NCBI GenBank assembly: GCA_016710075.1
Contig: JADJLO010000041.1
Location: forward strand, 124,001-188,000
From: Acidobacteriota bacterium
GTDB lineage: Bacteria > Acidobacteriota > Blastocatellia > RBC074
Direction: 5' to 3'
Length of the DNA: 64,000 nt
Numbering within the stretch: the first letter of the stretch is position 1; each line of letters starts with the position of its first letter. The notes beneath the pieces are model-generated. The model did no database searches, was not told the DNA's origin, and was given only the letters and a program-made list of their open reading frames with translations. The position numbers were made by a program, and so were the translations under genes. Positions 1 to 8,685 of the stretch are shown one piece after another.

Positions 1-652
1 CGGCGGCGTTGCCTCCACCCTTGGTTCCTCCCTTTGCGGCGACGCTGAAGTCAATACCTGTGGCGTTCGAAAGCTGATCGATCGCCTGGTTGGCCGCTTC
101 ATCATTACGGCCCCGGAACCGCATGGCAAGTTGCAGCGCCAGCAGATTAAAATTACTGACAGAATCCTGGTCATCATTGAACTGCTCCCAGTATGGCATC
201 CACACCATAGAGGCTTTAAAATCCTTGAAGCGCTTGGCACGGCTGAAGCCTGCGATATGATCAGCGTGACGGTGAGTCATGATGACAAGCGCGAGCTGGC
301 CTTTCGTCGTCTCGAAGAGATCCTCGACGGCTTCCTCGATCGAGCCGATATCCCCCTTCCCTGTTGTTCCCTTGAAAACACCGCAATCTATCAGAATGTA
401 TTGATTGCCCGAAGCGGTCGGGACGGTTACCAGAAAGAAATCGCCAAATCCGACACGATACATCCGCACTTTAAGGCCGCCGGCCGAACCTGCGTCAACG
501 ACCGGCGCCGGTTTGACAGGTGGCTTTTTTCCTTTTCCTTTGGAGCCGGACGGGTTGGCAGGATGAGCCAACTTTGCCTTTTTGGTTACCGCTTTCCTGG
601 TGGGTCGGACGGCTTTGACGGTCGCTTTTGCTTTGGAACTCCTGGCTGTCAT
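1..652 (-). CDS. Metallo-beta-lactamase-fold hydrolase, 3' end beyond window
   Basis: About 217 codons are visible and the gene runs off the left edge. A lysine/alanine/proline-rich N-terminus of about 60 residues precedes a region reading LKVRMYRVGFGDFFLV, then ILIDCGVF and MTHRHADHIAGF. The last carries the THxHxDH zinc motif of the metallo-beta-lactamase superfamily, and the order matches ComEC/Rec2-like and related 'competence-type' hydrolases. The substrate is unknown. The ATG at 652 lies 3 bp after the stop of the upstream metallopeptidase, so the two are surely co-transcribed. The basic, low-complexity N-terminus is not a clear signal peptide. Confidence 0.8.
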   Translation of the reverse strand, partial: MTARSSKAKATVKAVRPTRKAVTKKAKLAHPANPSGSKGKGKKPPVKPAPVVDAGSAGGLKVRMYRVGFGDFFLVTVPTASGNQYILIDCGVFKGTTGKGDIGSIEEAVEDLFETTKGQLALVIMTHRHADHIAGFSRAKRFKDFKASMVWMPYWEQFNDDQDSVSNFNLLALQLAMRFRGRNDEAANQAIDQLSNATGIDFSVAAKGGTKGGGNAA

Positions 653-655
653 ATA

Positions 656-2710
656 TCAGATCCCCCCATGCAGCATGTTGAAATCAAGCTGGAAACGCTT
701 TGGGTCATTGCCCTCGCTCAATCCCTCGCTAATGCCGAAGCGTCGCTGACGTTCTTCACGTTTTTTACCGTGCTCACCATCGAGCCGTTTGCGTATGATG
801 TACTGGATCTCTCCCGGACCATATTCGCCTTTCACAAGTGGAGGCTTCGAGATCAGAAGCGTAACACCACCACGCATTGGGAATGTGCCGAGTTCTGGCC
901 TGTTCGGATCGAACGGCACATCATACTTCTGGGCCATCTCCACAACCATATCTATTCGCAGGCTGCCATCGGAGGCAAGCCTGAAAGCCGGATGGAATGA
1001 GGGGATAGAGATGTAAAGGTCCGGCCTAAAACCCAGCCTCCCAGCGTTTGCCTCCGCATAAGCCCGTAGTTTTTCGGCATTCTTGCCTTTTTCATCATTT
1101 GTAAGACCGTTAGGATCGCCGAAAATAAGCCCGTCTACCGGCGGCAGAGAAACTTTTGGCCAGCTGAGCGATTCTTCCGAAAAATATTGCGCATCTTCAG
1201 GGACAATGCCACGAACCCTGAATGCCTGCATAAACGCATTACGCATGCCTATTTCATCATCCGGATGAAGATCCCGATCAGCAGTTATGACTGCACGGAG
1301 GTAATCACCAAAGGTGATATCCACAGGCGGGCAGTAATCGATAGCACGAACACAGATCTTGAAAAGGTGTTGAGCCATGCGAGAGGCCTCCTCAGCGAGC
1401 AGGTTGGCCAGCGAACTTGAAAGTTCGGTAGTATTGATATTTCCGTTTCCTGGTCTAGATAGCCGGAACAAGGGAGCAGTCCGGCGGAGATAGACGGTGA
1501 AATAGGCATCAAATACCGCCGAAACCAGAATGCCGCCGCGCTCGTGCGGCTCCAGATTGGGTTCCTTCATCAGATTTGGATTGGGCGGATCGCTCAATGC
1601 CGAGCGTAAAGCTCTGCCGATGCCGCGCGCCTCGCCAAACTGCTGTGCCAGGCCAATCAGGGGATTCTCAACGGCAAGTTGCGATTGGAGCAACACGTTC
1701 TTATCGGTTGTCGCACCCGCTTCCGGCTGAAGTTCATATTGATATAGCCGGCCGCCGGTCTTCTTGATGGTATCGAGCAGTGCGTCTTTATAAGAGAAAT
1801 GCTGAAACAGGGCGACCAGATCGGCGAATGCTTCGTGAAACGCCGGCACATCCGGATTGGTCCGCTCTGTGAAATAGGTCCGAATGCCATCCAGGATCGC
1901 GTGTGTTGTTTCGTGGACGATGATGTCATGTGAGAGGCAGGTAAAAATCGTTTGCCCGGGCAGGTTACGTCCCGGGTCGGTTCGACTCGCACGGAAATAA
2001 CCGAAGAGAATGCCCTTGGCCGACGGAGTATAGGCAGCATTGGCAGCAATCATTGCGTGAGGGTACAGATTGAGTCGCTTGATGTCTCCCGGCATGCCTT
2101 CATGAGTCAATTGTCCCTTATTTTCGGGCAACCGCTCATCAAGTCGCCAATGGATACGCCGCCCAAGCACCGTTTCGAAGCGCTGAATTGTCTCGCTGGC
2201 CACGGCATAGACCATCTGCTGGTGGAACCAGGGATCGGATTCTGATGGATCAAGTCCACTGCGAATAAGCAAACCGGGGTCATCGAGATCAACTGGTTTG
2301 TAATAAACTTTGTTGGCTCCATCGTAGTCGATCACTGCGATCCGCTCGCCAATCGGGCCTGGTAACAGCTTTTCGTATTTCACATCCAGCGTCAATCGAT
2401 TGCCGATGTTTCTCCCCTGGCTGGGATCAAATGTATATACCTTCAGAGGACGAGTTATCGGCGGCTCGACCCGGGGTGAGTCCGGCTCGTCGAGGATAGA
2501 ATAATCTTCGATGCTGTTATAAGCTGCCAATTCTTTCCCTGGAGACTTCACAGCTTGAGCACCCGACTTGCCTTTGATTGGATTTGTTTTGCCTTTCCCA
2601 TCGCTGCTCCCCTTTGCTCCTGTTTGAACTCCCGGATACCCGGCTTTATGAAAGCCATCATTGCTTCTTGACTGTGAATGAGTATAACCGGGAATGATGC
2701 TGAGTCCCAA
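656..2710 (-). CDS. HExxH zinc metallopeptidase, probably secreted
   Basis: 684 codons counted from a TTG at 2710. HETTH at about residues 266-270 followed by HEAFADL about 22 residues later is the gluzincin arrangement (two His, then a downstream Glu), so a zinc-dependent peptidase is likely. Residues 30-60 are Gly/Lys/Ser-rich linker. The start is uncertain: codons just upstream of 2710 stay open and read KLFLPTVILGLSIIPG, a good signal-peptide core, but no start codon lies in that frame. One missing A in the AAAAA run near 2745 would give an MKK-type signal peptide. It forms an operon with the metallo-beta-lactamase-fold gene. The family is not resolved further. Confidence 0.75.
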   Translation of the reverse strand: MGLSIIPGYTHSQSRSNDGFHKAGYPGVQTGAKGSSDGKGKTNPIKGKSGAQAVKSPGKELAAYNSIEDYSILDEPDSPRVEPPITRPLKVYTFDPSQGRNIGNRLTLDVKYEKLLPGPIGERIAVIDYDGANKVYYKPVDLDDPGLLIRSGLDPSESDPWFHQQMVYAVASETIQRFETVLGRRIHWRLDERLPENKGQLTHEGMPGDIKRLNLYPHAMIAANAAYTPSAKGILFGYFRASRTDPGRNLPGQTIFTCLSHDIIVHETTHAILDGIRTYFTERTNPDVPAFHEAFADLVALFQHFSYKDALLDTIKKTGGRLYQYELQPEAGATTDKNVLLQSQLAVENPLIGLAQQFGEARGIGRALRSALSDPPNPNLMKEPNLEPHERGGILVSAVFDAYFTVYLRRTAPLFRLSRPGNGNINTTELSSSLANLLAEEASRMAQHLFKICVRAIDYCPPVDITFGDYLRAVITADRDLHPDDEIGMRNAFMQAFRVRGIVPEDAQYFSEESLSWPKVSLPPVDGLIFGDPNGLTNDEKGKNAEKLRAYAEANAGRLGFRPDLYISIPSFHPAFRLASDGSLRIDMVVEMAQKYDVPFDPNRPELGTFPMRGGVTLLISKPPLVKGEYGPGEIQYIIRKRLDGEHGKKREERQRRFGISEGLSEGNDPKRFQLDFNMLHGGI

Positions 2711-2952
2711 AATTACTGTGGGCAGGAATAATTTTTCAAATGCGGAAACTTATGATTGCTGGCTTGATAATTCGACTGACCCTTAGTCACGCCGCCCACT
2801 GATCGGCCACTTCCTCACCACTCAGTGCGACAACTCATGTTAGCTCTTAAATAACTCCGTCTACAAGCAAATGGGGGCTAAACTAAAATGCACGATAGTA
2901 TTGAGAAAGAGGCCACTTCCAGCAGCCAACCGGTCCTCAATTCGAACGCGGA
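2711..2952. other. Gap at the distal end of the integron
   Basis: I see no gene here. It separates the native metallopeptidase operon from the last integron cassette. A clear attC core lies at the right end (2953-2959) but no convincing partner core and no complementary arm are found in this stretch, so the terminal attC seems incomplete or eroded. Confidence 0.4.
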
Positions 2953-2959
2953 GTTAGGC
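2953..2959 (-). repeat. Terminal attC core (incomplete site)
   Basis: The minus strand reads GCCTAAC 30 bp after the Nudix stop, followed by TCCGCGTTCG, which resembles the R''-L'' half of the neighbouring attC sites. A matching L'-R' half was not found leftwards, so this is probably the truncated last attC of the array. Confidence 0.5.
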
Positions 2960-2988
2960 ACTTGAGCCGTTAACACAAGTAATCACTA

Positions 2989-3455
2989 TCAAGTCTCTGG
3001 TAAATGGCCCCCATATCTTTTACTGTCTCTTAGCTGCTTCACCGCCCAGACCTGACATTTATGATAAAAGCCTTCTTCGATCTGCCCAACATCAAGCCAG
3101 CATAGTTCGTACTCCGCGGTCTCTGATATCACACCAATCAGCTCTCCCTCAAAAAAGACTGCTTCCATTCGATAATTTTGCCCATCAGCCTGAAAGAACT
3201 GTACGGCCTTCCCAATTTGATTAATGATACGTAGCTCGCAAGCCAACTCTTCTCTGACCTCGCGCATTGCCGTTTGTTCAGGTGTCTCCTCCGCAAGCGA
3301 GCCGCCGCCTGGAAGAAAATAGTGACTTTTCCTTTGACCGCACCGATTCTTCCTTGGTTATCAATTATTACTGCATATGCCGCCGGACGAGGCTTATTAA
3401 CGACAGCCGCATTCTCCAGGCCGAAAGTCGGGATTCGCAAATCTTCTGATGGCAT
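2989..3455 (-). CDS. Nudix hydrolase (cassette gene, one frameshift)
   Basis: The N-terminal part (from ATG 3455, GGGGAG just upstream) reads AAYAVIIDNQGRIGAVKGK. The C-terminal part, in another frame, reads HYFLPGGGSLAEETPEQT and then AMREVREEL. Joined, they give a perfect Nudix box: G-x5-E-x7-R-E-V-x-E-E. The break sits at an AAAA run near 3328, and the joined span is one base short of a multiple of three, consistent with a lost base. The protein would be about 155 residues, normal for a small Nudix hydrolase acting on a nucleoside-diphosphate-linked substrate; the exact substrate cannot be told. It is the last recognisable cassette. Confidence 0.8.
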
Positions 3456-3478
3456 ATGCTCCCCATACGATTGCAGTT

Positions 3479-3566
<88 letters not shown>

Positions 3567-3571
3567 CGCTT

Positions 3572-3921
3572 TTAGAAATGATAGATTAGGTTTGTACGAT
3601 CCAATTCTATAAAATCGAACTCTACAAACCCTTTTGCGATCTTGTCTAAATTTGCTGTAAACAATGACTCAAGTTCTGAGTTTGTAATATTTCCCGTTGA
3701 AACAAGGAGAAGTTTCCAAGGCTGGCTCTTCAGTACGATCGTTTCGACAAAATCCGCGTCTTTTGTTACAACAACCCGACCTTCTTGTAATGATATTCTG
3801 ATAATTTCTGAGTCTTTGGTCCGGTTGCCTAATGGTAGGTCCCTGGTATGAATCGCATCCTGGCCCATCAGGTTCAAGAGTCCTGTGAGCCTTTTTGGCA
3901 GATGAGCATCAACAAGAAATT

Positions 3922-3925
<4 letters not shown>
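3572..3925 (-). CDS. DUF5615 PIN-like toxin of a cassette TA pair
   Basis: 117 residues beginning MKFLVDAHLPKRLTGLL, with TRDLPLGNRTKDSEI and VVVTKDADFVE. These are the acidic clusters (D near residue 6, D-x2-D in TKDADF) of DUF5615, a small PIN-like nuclease family found as toxin partner of DUF433 proteins. Its ATG overlaps the stop of the DUF433 gene (ATGA), so the two are translationally coupled. The stop lies 6 bp before the attC at 3479-3565. RNase toxin activity is inferred from family context only. The frame is intact. Confidence 0.85.
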
Positions 3926-4159
<234 letters not shown>

Positions 4160-4216
4160 TCAATTTTTGGATAATATCATACTCAATGTTCTGGTCAAAG
4201 TTGTAATTTTTCAGGC

Positions 4217-4305
<89 letters not shown>

Positions 4306-4318
4306 GTGCTATTGCTAC

Positions 4319-5124
4319 CTATTTGCTGTGTTGCCTTATAAATTCTTCAGTCACTGATTCTACATTTACATTTTTAAGCCATATTAATGGCAGCAACGGT
4401 GAATCCCACGTTCGCCCTCTTTCCTTTTCAAAGCTAAACAAATATCGTCTTATCAATCTTTGGTTTGTCAGGTATTGCTGAAAGAAACCCTTTGTTATAA
4501 TCGAAAAGCACTGCTTCAAGATATGTTCCCCAACCTCTTTCAGGGTGATTCAATGAAATCCACTTTGCTGCAAGAACATTGCATTTTTTGCTATTTATTT
4601 TTCTAATGAAAGTTCCTTTTGGCCCATAAACATTCGCCTCTAATTCTATCGGTTGAGCCGGGTTATTTGGATCAAAATCTTTGATAATGAATATTTTCCA
4701 ATACGCCCTTCCGAACCCATTTGATTCTCCTTGTAATTCAGCAATAATCAATTCATCAAGTTTATTGCCATCAAGATCGCCTACTAAAACATCAAATGTT
4801 CCTTCCCAGGCAGTACCTATGGCAGAATCCTCCCATTCAATAATTATTTTATTTTGTCGTTCTATTGTCATTAACCACTTGTCATCTATCAACTTCTGGC
4901 ATATGTTCAACGCACTATCCGTGCCAACGCATATAGAATGAGGTTCACTTGCCTTCGTGTAATCAGACTTTCGCTTGTTCTTGAATATTTTGAGCGGGCA
5001 AAATGTATATTCTTGTAGTATTCCTTTATTGATTTCATTTCTGTGAAACTGGTTCATAGAAACTGACCTGATTGATAACCCAAAATAACAATATGAGGCA
5101 TAATGTATTAGCAAAGATGTTCAT
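4319..5124 (-). CDS. Secreted protein with FG-GAP-like motif (cassette gene, two frameshifts)
   Basis: I do not recognise the family. From an ATG at 5124, 26 bp inside the cassette, one frame reads MNIFANTLCLILLFWVINQV, a signal-peptide-like start. The body follows in a second frame (about 5057-4437) and contains DVLVGDLDGNKLDELIIAEL, which resembles an FG-GAP/VCBS Ca-binding loop. After KIDKTIF the frame hits a stop, but a third frame continues with SFEKERGRTWDSPLL and ends 13 bp before the attC. The joined span is one base short of a multiple of three. Base composition is markedly more AT-rich than the flanks, as is typical of acquired cassettes. Confidence 0.6.
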
Positions 5125-5149
5125 AATAACCTACACGCAATTTCGGCAC

Positions 5150-5207
5150 GCCTAACGCCTGAGTTAAGCCGCCACGATGCGGGGTCGGCTTGAACGAATT
5201 GTTAAGC
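5150..5207 (-). repeat. attC site between VOC and secreted-protein cassettes
   Basis: A 58-bp site. The minus strand reads GCTTAACAATTCGTTCAAGC ... GGCGGCTTAACTCAGGC followed by GTTAGGC, nearly the textbook 59-base element found after aadA-type cassettes. It is much shorter than its 87-129 bp neighbours, which suggests this cassette came from a different integron lineage. Confidence 0.93.
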
Positions 5208-5615
5208 GGCGCCCTCTAGCCATTGATCAATCGTGGTCAATGTCGATCCGTCGCTGCGCCACATGCCACAACACCCCTGAGGGATCAGTCACGTAGGCAA
5301 TGCGCAGCCCCATGGCTGTAGTGCCGAGCTTTGGGAGGAGCCACACCAAATTTGCTGGGAAGATCAAGCGACTGTATGTGACTCCACCATGCGTCAAGGT
5401 CATCAACCATGAGTTGCATCATGAAGTTCTCAGCCCACTCTTTCTGGAAGTAGGGCTGAATGAGAAATTCGCCGCGTCCAATACGGAATATCGCGACACT
5501 CGCAATCAAGAAGCCTCTCGAAGCCTAGCGTCTCGTAGAAGCGCTTAGATAACTCAAAGTCTTTGGCTGGAAGGAACGGTCGTGGAAGTTCACCCCCGGT
5601 GGGCACCATGCTCAT
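5202..5615 (-). CDS. VOC/glyoxalase-fold protein (cassette gene, several frameshifts)
   Basis: The joined frames give a protein of about 138 residues: PRPFLPAKDFELSKRFYETL, then SVAIFRIGRGEFLIQPYF, WAENFMMQLMVDDLDAWW, PPKA, and MGLRIAYVTDPSGVLWHVAQ. This is a complete vicinal-oxygen-chelate domain of the glyoxalase/bleomycin-resistance superfamily. At least three single-base breaks are needed; restoring CC after GCTC and one G in the GGGG run would give PALQPWGLRIAY. The stop falls inside the R'' box of the attC. VOC proteins of this kind are common cassette cargo, and binding of a toxic small molecule is possible but unproven. Confidence 0.75.
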
Positions 5616-5653
5616 TCTATCTCTCCTTCAACATTCCGAAACTTCGTCCAGCC

Positions 5654-5782
5654 GCCTAACGTTCGAGCCAAGCGGGCGCCGACGGCAGAACGCCAGGCCC
5701 GGGCTGGCGAAAACGTACCGCGTACCGCCAGCCCGGGCCTGGTGGCCTGCCGTTGGCGCTCCGCTTGAGCGAGGGGTTAGGC
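5654..5782 (-). repeat. attC site between membrane-protein and VOC cassettes
   Basis: 129 bp from GCCTAAC to GTTAGGC on the plus strand, with a long GC-rich stem (GCCCGGGCTGGCG against CGCCAGCCCGGGC). The stop codon of the membrane protein lies within the R'' box. Confidence 0.92.
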
Positions 5783-6202
5783 GTCACTCGCGCCACGGCG
5801 TAGTACCCCTACATTAGCGCCACGTGTCACAAGGTAGCAGGTGCAGGTTGCGGCAGCAACGCCAACCGCCGCAAAACCTAGGGTGGTCAGAATTGATGGC
5901 TCGATCCACGCCCATGGGATCAATGCGATTGCTGCCGTAAAGAAGAGGGCCCAAGCTTGCCACGCGGCGCGAAACCAGCCAGGACTGATGAGGCGCAAGA
6001 CAACAACGCAAGGCCCTAGAGCTGAGTACAAGAACTGTGAACCGGTCATCAAGTACTGCGCGAGCGATTGGAGGTCGTTGGTGTTTCGAAGGGCATTCCC
6101 GAATCCTTGAACGGAAAGCACGACAAGGAGCACACAGCCGACCGCGAATAGTGCAAGTCCTCCTATGCGGGAAACTAGTGCGTTAGCGGTACCTGTTGGC
6201 AT
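5777..6202 (-). CDS. Four-helix membrane protein (cassette gene)
   Basis: 141 residues with about four hydrophobic stretches: GGLALFAVGCVLLVVL, LMTGSQFLYSALGPCVVVL, AWALFFTAAIALIPWAW and LGFAAVGVAAATCTCYLV. The family is not recognised; small unassigned membrane proteins like this are frequent integron cargo. The ATG at 6202 lies 15 bp after the cassette boundary, and the stop is inside the attC, so the gene fills its cassette exactly. The frame is intact. Confidence 0.75.
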   Translation of the reverse strand: MPTGTANALVSRIGGLALFAVGCVLLVVLSVQGFGNALRNTNDLQSLAQYLMTGSQFLYSALGPCVVVLRLISPGWFRAAWQAWALFFTAAIALIPWAWIEPSILTTLGFAAVGVAAATCTCYLVTRGANVGVLRRGASDA

Positions 6203-6217
6203 AGCTGGATTTGTGAC

Positions 6218-6314
6218 GCCTAACGACCAAGCTCACCTGCCCGGCGGGCTCGGGGAGCTTCACCTCTGGAATGGCCTACATGCCCGCCGGGTCAGGTGCA
6301 GCGACTGGTTCGGC
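6218..6314 (-). repeat. attC site between SUMF1 and membrane-protein cassettes
   Basis: 97 bp from GCCTAAC (6218-6224) to GTTCGGC (6308-6314) on the plus strand, with arms CACCTGCCCGGCGGGC and GCCCGCCGGGTCAGGTG. The divergent R'' box, GCCGAAC on the minus strand, is the exact complement of the GTTCGGC that begins the same cassette at 7371-7377, as expected if both halves came from one circular cassette. Confidence 0.9.
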
Positions 6315-7357
6315 CGGACGGCCCCGTTGCCTCAAGTGGGTCATGGGCTGGACGGAGATGGCGACGCGGAAGCCGATGAAATCACGGCGGGCCGCGCGTT
6401 GGAGCGCCGCGCGACTCATCCCCCGGCCCATCCAGCCAACTCCGGCCGCGGATCACTCTCAGACCGTCTCCCATGACGGGTGACTCGTCTGCCCCGTCCG
6501 CCGGGTATTCGGCGTGGTGTCCTGCGCCCACTCCTCCAGGTTGCCGATCATGTCCTTCAGCCCCCCAGGCGTTCGGCTTATACCCGCCCCGACCGGGAGA
6601 GCGTTCGCCCTACGTCGTCGAATGGGAACAGGACGTTGGCCCACGGGAACTTCTTCTCGTGGGAGAGGTCGACAGGTTCGCATACCCGGCACCGGCGGCG
6701 GGTCGTCGCCCCACGGGTAAGTGGTCTTGGCCCCGGCCCAGGCGGCGTACTCCCACTCGGCCTCGGTCGGCAGCCGCATCCGGAAGTGGGCGGCGAAGGC
6801 AGTCGCGTCGTTCCAGCTGACGTGGACGACCGGGTGTTCGTCCACCGGGGCCGGGTTGCCGAGGCCTGGGAACGGGGTCCGCCAGCTCGCCTCCTTGGAC
6901 CACTCCCGCGGGTCTGTCGCCGCGCCGGGCGGTGCCGTGGCGAACGACCCCTTCGTGTGGCCGTCTACCTCGACGCCACTCTCGGCATCGGTCCTATAGC
7001 CCGTTTCCTCGACGAACCGCCTGAACTGGCCGTTCGTCACCTCCGTCTCGCCCAGATAGAACGCATTGCGAATCACGCGGTGGTGAGCGGCCTCGCTCTG
7101 ACCCATGCGGAATTCGCCCGCGGGGATGAGGACGAGTGTGACTCCGCTCGCCGCGTGAACGACGCGGGTGGGCAAGCCGGTGTCGGCGTCGGTCGCGGCA
7201 CCGTCGGCCTGCGGAGACTGGAAGGCAGGGCCGCTGCGGGCTCGACCCGTTCGGGACCGACCTTGGCTGCCGCGTGCGGAGTCCGAGAACACGCCGAAAG
7301 GGCGACCGGTGCGATGAGCGCGACGATCAATGCAAGTCTTGCCGGTATCTCATGCAT
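6276..7357 (-). CDS. SUMF1/formylglycine-generating-enzyme-like lipoprotein (first cassette, several frameshifts)
   Basis: ATG at 7357 has GGAG six bases upstream; another ATG lies at 7363. The start MHEIPARLALIVALIAPVAL is followed by SAC, a lipobox. The main frame then reads GVTLVLIPAGEFRMGQSE, AFYLGETEVTNGQFRRFV, EHPVVHVSWNDATAFA, RLPTEAEWEYAAWAGAKTTY and PWGDDPP, which are sulfatase-modifying-factor (SUMF1/FGE) signatures. NLEEWAQD, RVIRGRSW and GFRVAISV complete the C-terminus in other frames. At least three indels are required. The stop lies within the attC. Many bacterial SUMF1 proteins are not true formylglycine enzymes, so catalytic function is open. GC content is higher than the neighbouring cassettes. 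Confidence 0.8.
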
Positions 7358-7370
7358 GCTCATCTCCGCG

Positions 7371-7377
7371 GCCGAAC
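7371..7377 (-). other. attI/first-cassette recombination junction
   Basis: The minus strand reads GTTCGGC 14 bp before the SUMF1 ATG. It is a GTTRRRY-like core with one mismatch and is the exact reverse complement of the R'' core (GCCGAAC) of this cassette's own attC at 6308-6314. That pairing identifies it as the first base pairs of the inserted cassette, with attI to the right. Confidence 0.65.
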
Positions 7378-7404
7378 ATGTAATTAGACTGTAAAGTCCC
7401 GAAT

Positions 7405-7446
7405 ATGCCTAATATTGGAAACACAATGGTTTCCAATATTAGGCAT
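7405..7446. repeat. Perfect 18-bp inverted repeat next to attI
   Basis: Arms ATGCCTAATATTGGAAAC (7405-7422) and GTTTCCAATATTAGGCAT (7429-7446) are exact complements around a 6-nt loop. No T-run follows on either side, so a simple rho-independent terminator is unlikely. The outer GCCTAAT/ATTAGGC ends resemble relaxed attC cores. The function is unknown. Confidence 0.75.
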
Positions 7447-7872
7447 GTTTCTTCCCTACCCGCTTTGGGAGGGTTTTAGGGTCGATTCTATCCCTGAGTC
7501 CGAACTCCTTAGCTTTACCGAGGGAGATCTCCCAACGTCTTTTGAATCCGTTCCATCGTCCTCCGGCAGTTTTTGTTTTCTGGTGGAGTAATTTTCCGTG
7601 TGCCCGATTTTCAGGTCGACCAATGTATTATCAGGAACGTTTTTCGTCAGCCGGAATCAGGTATTGAATCGACGATTAGTTCGATGGTTTTCAGGCGAAC
7701 TTGCCTGATTGCATCGTACCTGTATCTTACACAGAGAAGTCGATCACCGTAAATACTGAATATTTTTTTAGTCCCGTTCTGGCCTGGCTTTAGTTTCTTT
7801 CTGGTCAGTGGCCCCATTTAAACCTCCGAAAGAGTATTTTGGGGATGGCCGGTTAGAAAGCTGATCGTGCTG
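7447..7872. other. attI-side intergenic region
   Basis: About 430 bp between the first cassette and the intI promoter. It should contain attI and the cassette promoter, but I could not fix either by motif. A 62-codon open stretch on the minus strand (ending near 7409, with LGKAKEFGLRDRIDPKTLPK) lacks a normal start codon and any family match that I know. Confidence 0.4.
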
Positions 7873-7900
7873 TTTACAACGGAAACGGGCGAAGTATAAT
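7873..7900 (+). promoter_or_regulatory. Sigma70-like promoter of intI
   Basis: TTTACA (7873-7878) and TATAAT (7895-7900) are separated by 16 bp, 72 bp upstream of the intI ATG. A partial inverted repeat, GGTCACCCC ... GGAGGGAGTGACC, lies just before the ATG and overlaps the ribosome-binding site (GGAGGGAG). Confidence 0.5.
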
Positions 7901-7972
7901 CCTATCACTGGTTGTATTCAACATTTTTTTTGGTCACCCCTTTGAACTAAATCAATTTGGAGGGAGTGACCA

Positions 7973-8140
7973 ATGACAAAGAAGCCAGAGCCGAATGAGC
8001 CACGGTTACTTGATCGAGTCAGGACAGAGATCCGGCTTCGCGGGATGAGCTACCGGACAGAAAACAGTTACGTTGACTGGATCAGGAGATTCATAATCTT
8101 TCAAGGCAAGCGCCATCCTGTTTCTGTACAGGGAGGTCGC
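7973..8140 (+). pseudogene. intI: Integron integrase intI, internal deletion and truncation
   Basis: The ATG is preceded by GGAGGGAG. The first 48 residues include LLDRVRTEIRLRGMSYRTEN and SYVDWIRRFIIFQGKRHP, the highly conserved N-terminal (SAM-like) domain of IntI tyrosine recombinases. Immediately after KR the next frame reads AILFLYREV, which in full-length IntI lies about 35-40 residues further on. So about 110-120 bp are deleted out of frame. Sequence after REV no longer resembles IntI and runs into the 3' end of the opposing DsbD-like gene. The whole catalytic domain with the R..H-R-Y residues is absent. IntI normally has about 320-340 residues. Confidence 0.9.
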
Positions 8141-8157
8141 GTATTTGATGGTTGGAC

Positions 8158-8685
8158 TCAATATTGACGGTTCTTTGGCGGAGGTGAGCTTTCGCTGGTG
8201 ATTTGCAGAGTCGCGCTGACTGGAATTTTGCGGGGTGGATAACATTGCTCGTGATCGCAAGCCTGGGCCCGCAGGGTTCCGCCAATCGTCAATGTACCTG
8301 TTGCCGTCTTATCAATAGTGAATGGAACTTCGATGACGGCTCCGTTTTGAAAGACCGGCAGCGGGTCGTTGGCATACCATTCCGTGACTTCGGTTGGAGT
8401 GGGATATTGCGGCTTGCCCCAGATGATTCCGGCGGTTGGGTTTGGAGTAAAATCGTCGGGATCAGATTGGGATCGCGCGGCGCGTTGGAGTTAACGTGAG
8501 ACTCTTCGGCGATCTCGAGGGTGAGTTTGATCTTTGCCTGTTCGCCGGGTTTGACCTGCGCAGGCAACACCGTGACGCGCGCATTGACGCGATTGGGGGG
8601 TTTGAGCAGGGGCAATAGAGATCAGGTAAGCCGGCATGACCGCCAAAACGATGAGCAGAAATTTATGATTTCGGGAGATTTTCAT
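8158..8685 (-). CDS. DsbD N-terminal-like thiol-disulfide protein (frameshifts)
   Basis: Starts MKISRNHKFLLIVLAVMPAY, a signal peptide. The body in two further frames reads VTVLPAQVKPGEQAKIKLTL, EESHVNSNAPRDPNLIPT, then PNPTAGIIWGKPQYPTPTE, VFQNGAVIEVPFTIDK and TLRAQACDHEQCYPPRK. This is the DsbD alpha-like immunoglobulin fold with a C-x4-C pair, which in DsbD receives electrons in the periplasm. No membrane domain follows. It overlaps the stop of the TPR-thioredoxin gene by one base, so both act together, perhaps in redox care of exported c-type cytochromes. About three indels are present. Confidence 0.72.

Noticed and set aside
131..1000. Plus-strand 289-codon reading frame
   Set aside because: It is opposite the clearly coding metallo-beta-lactamase-fold gene and metallopeptidase and has no recognisable domain.
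7409..7640. Minus-strand open stretch (LGKAKEFGLRDRIDPKTLPK) near attI
   Set aside because: No normal start codon, an in-frame stop upstream, an equally open alternative frame and no known family; left as unassigned sequence.
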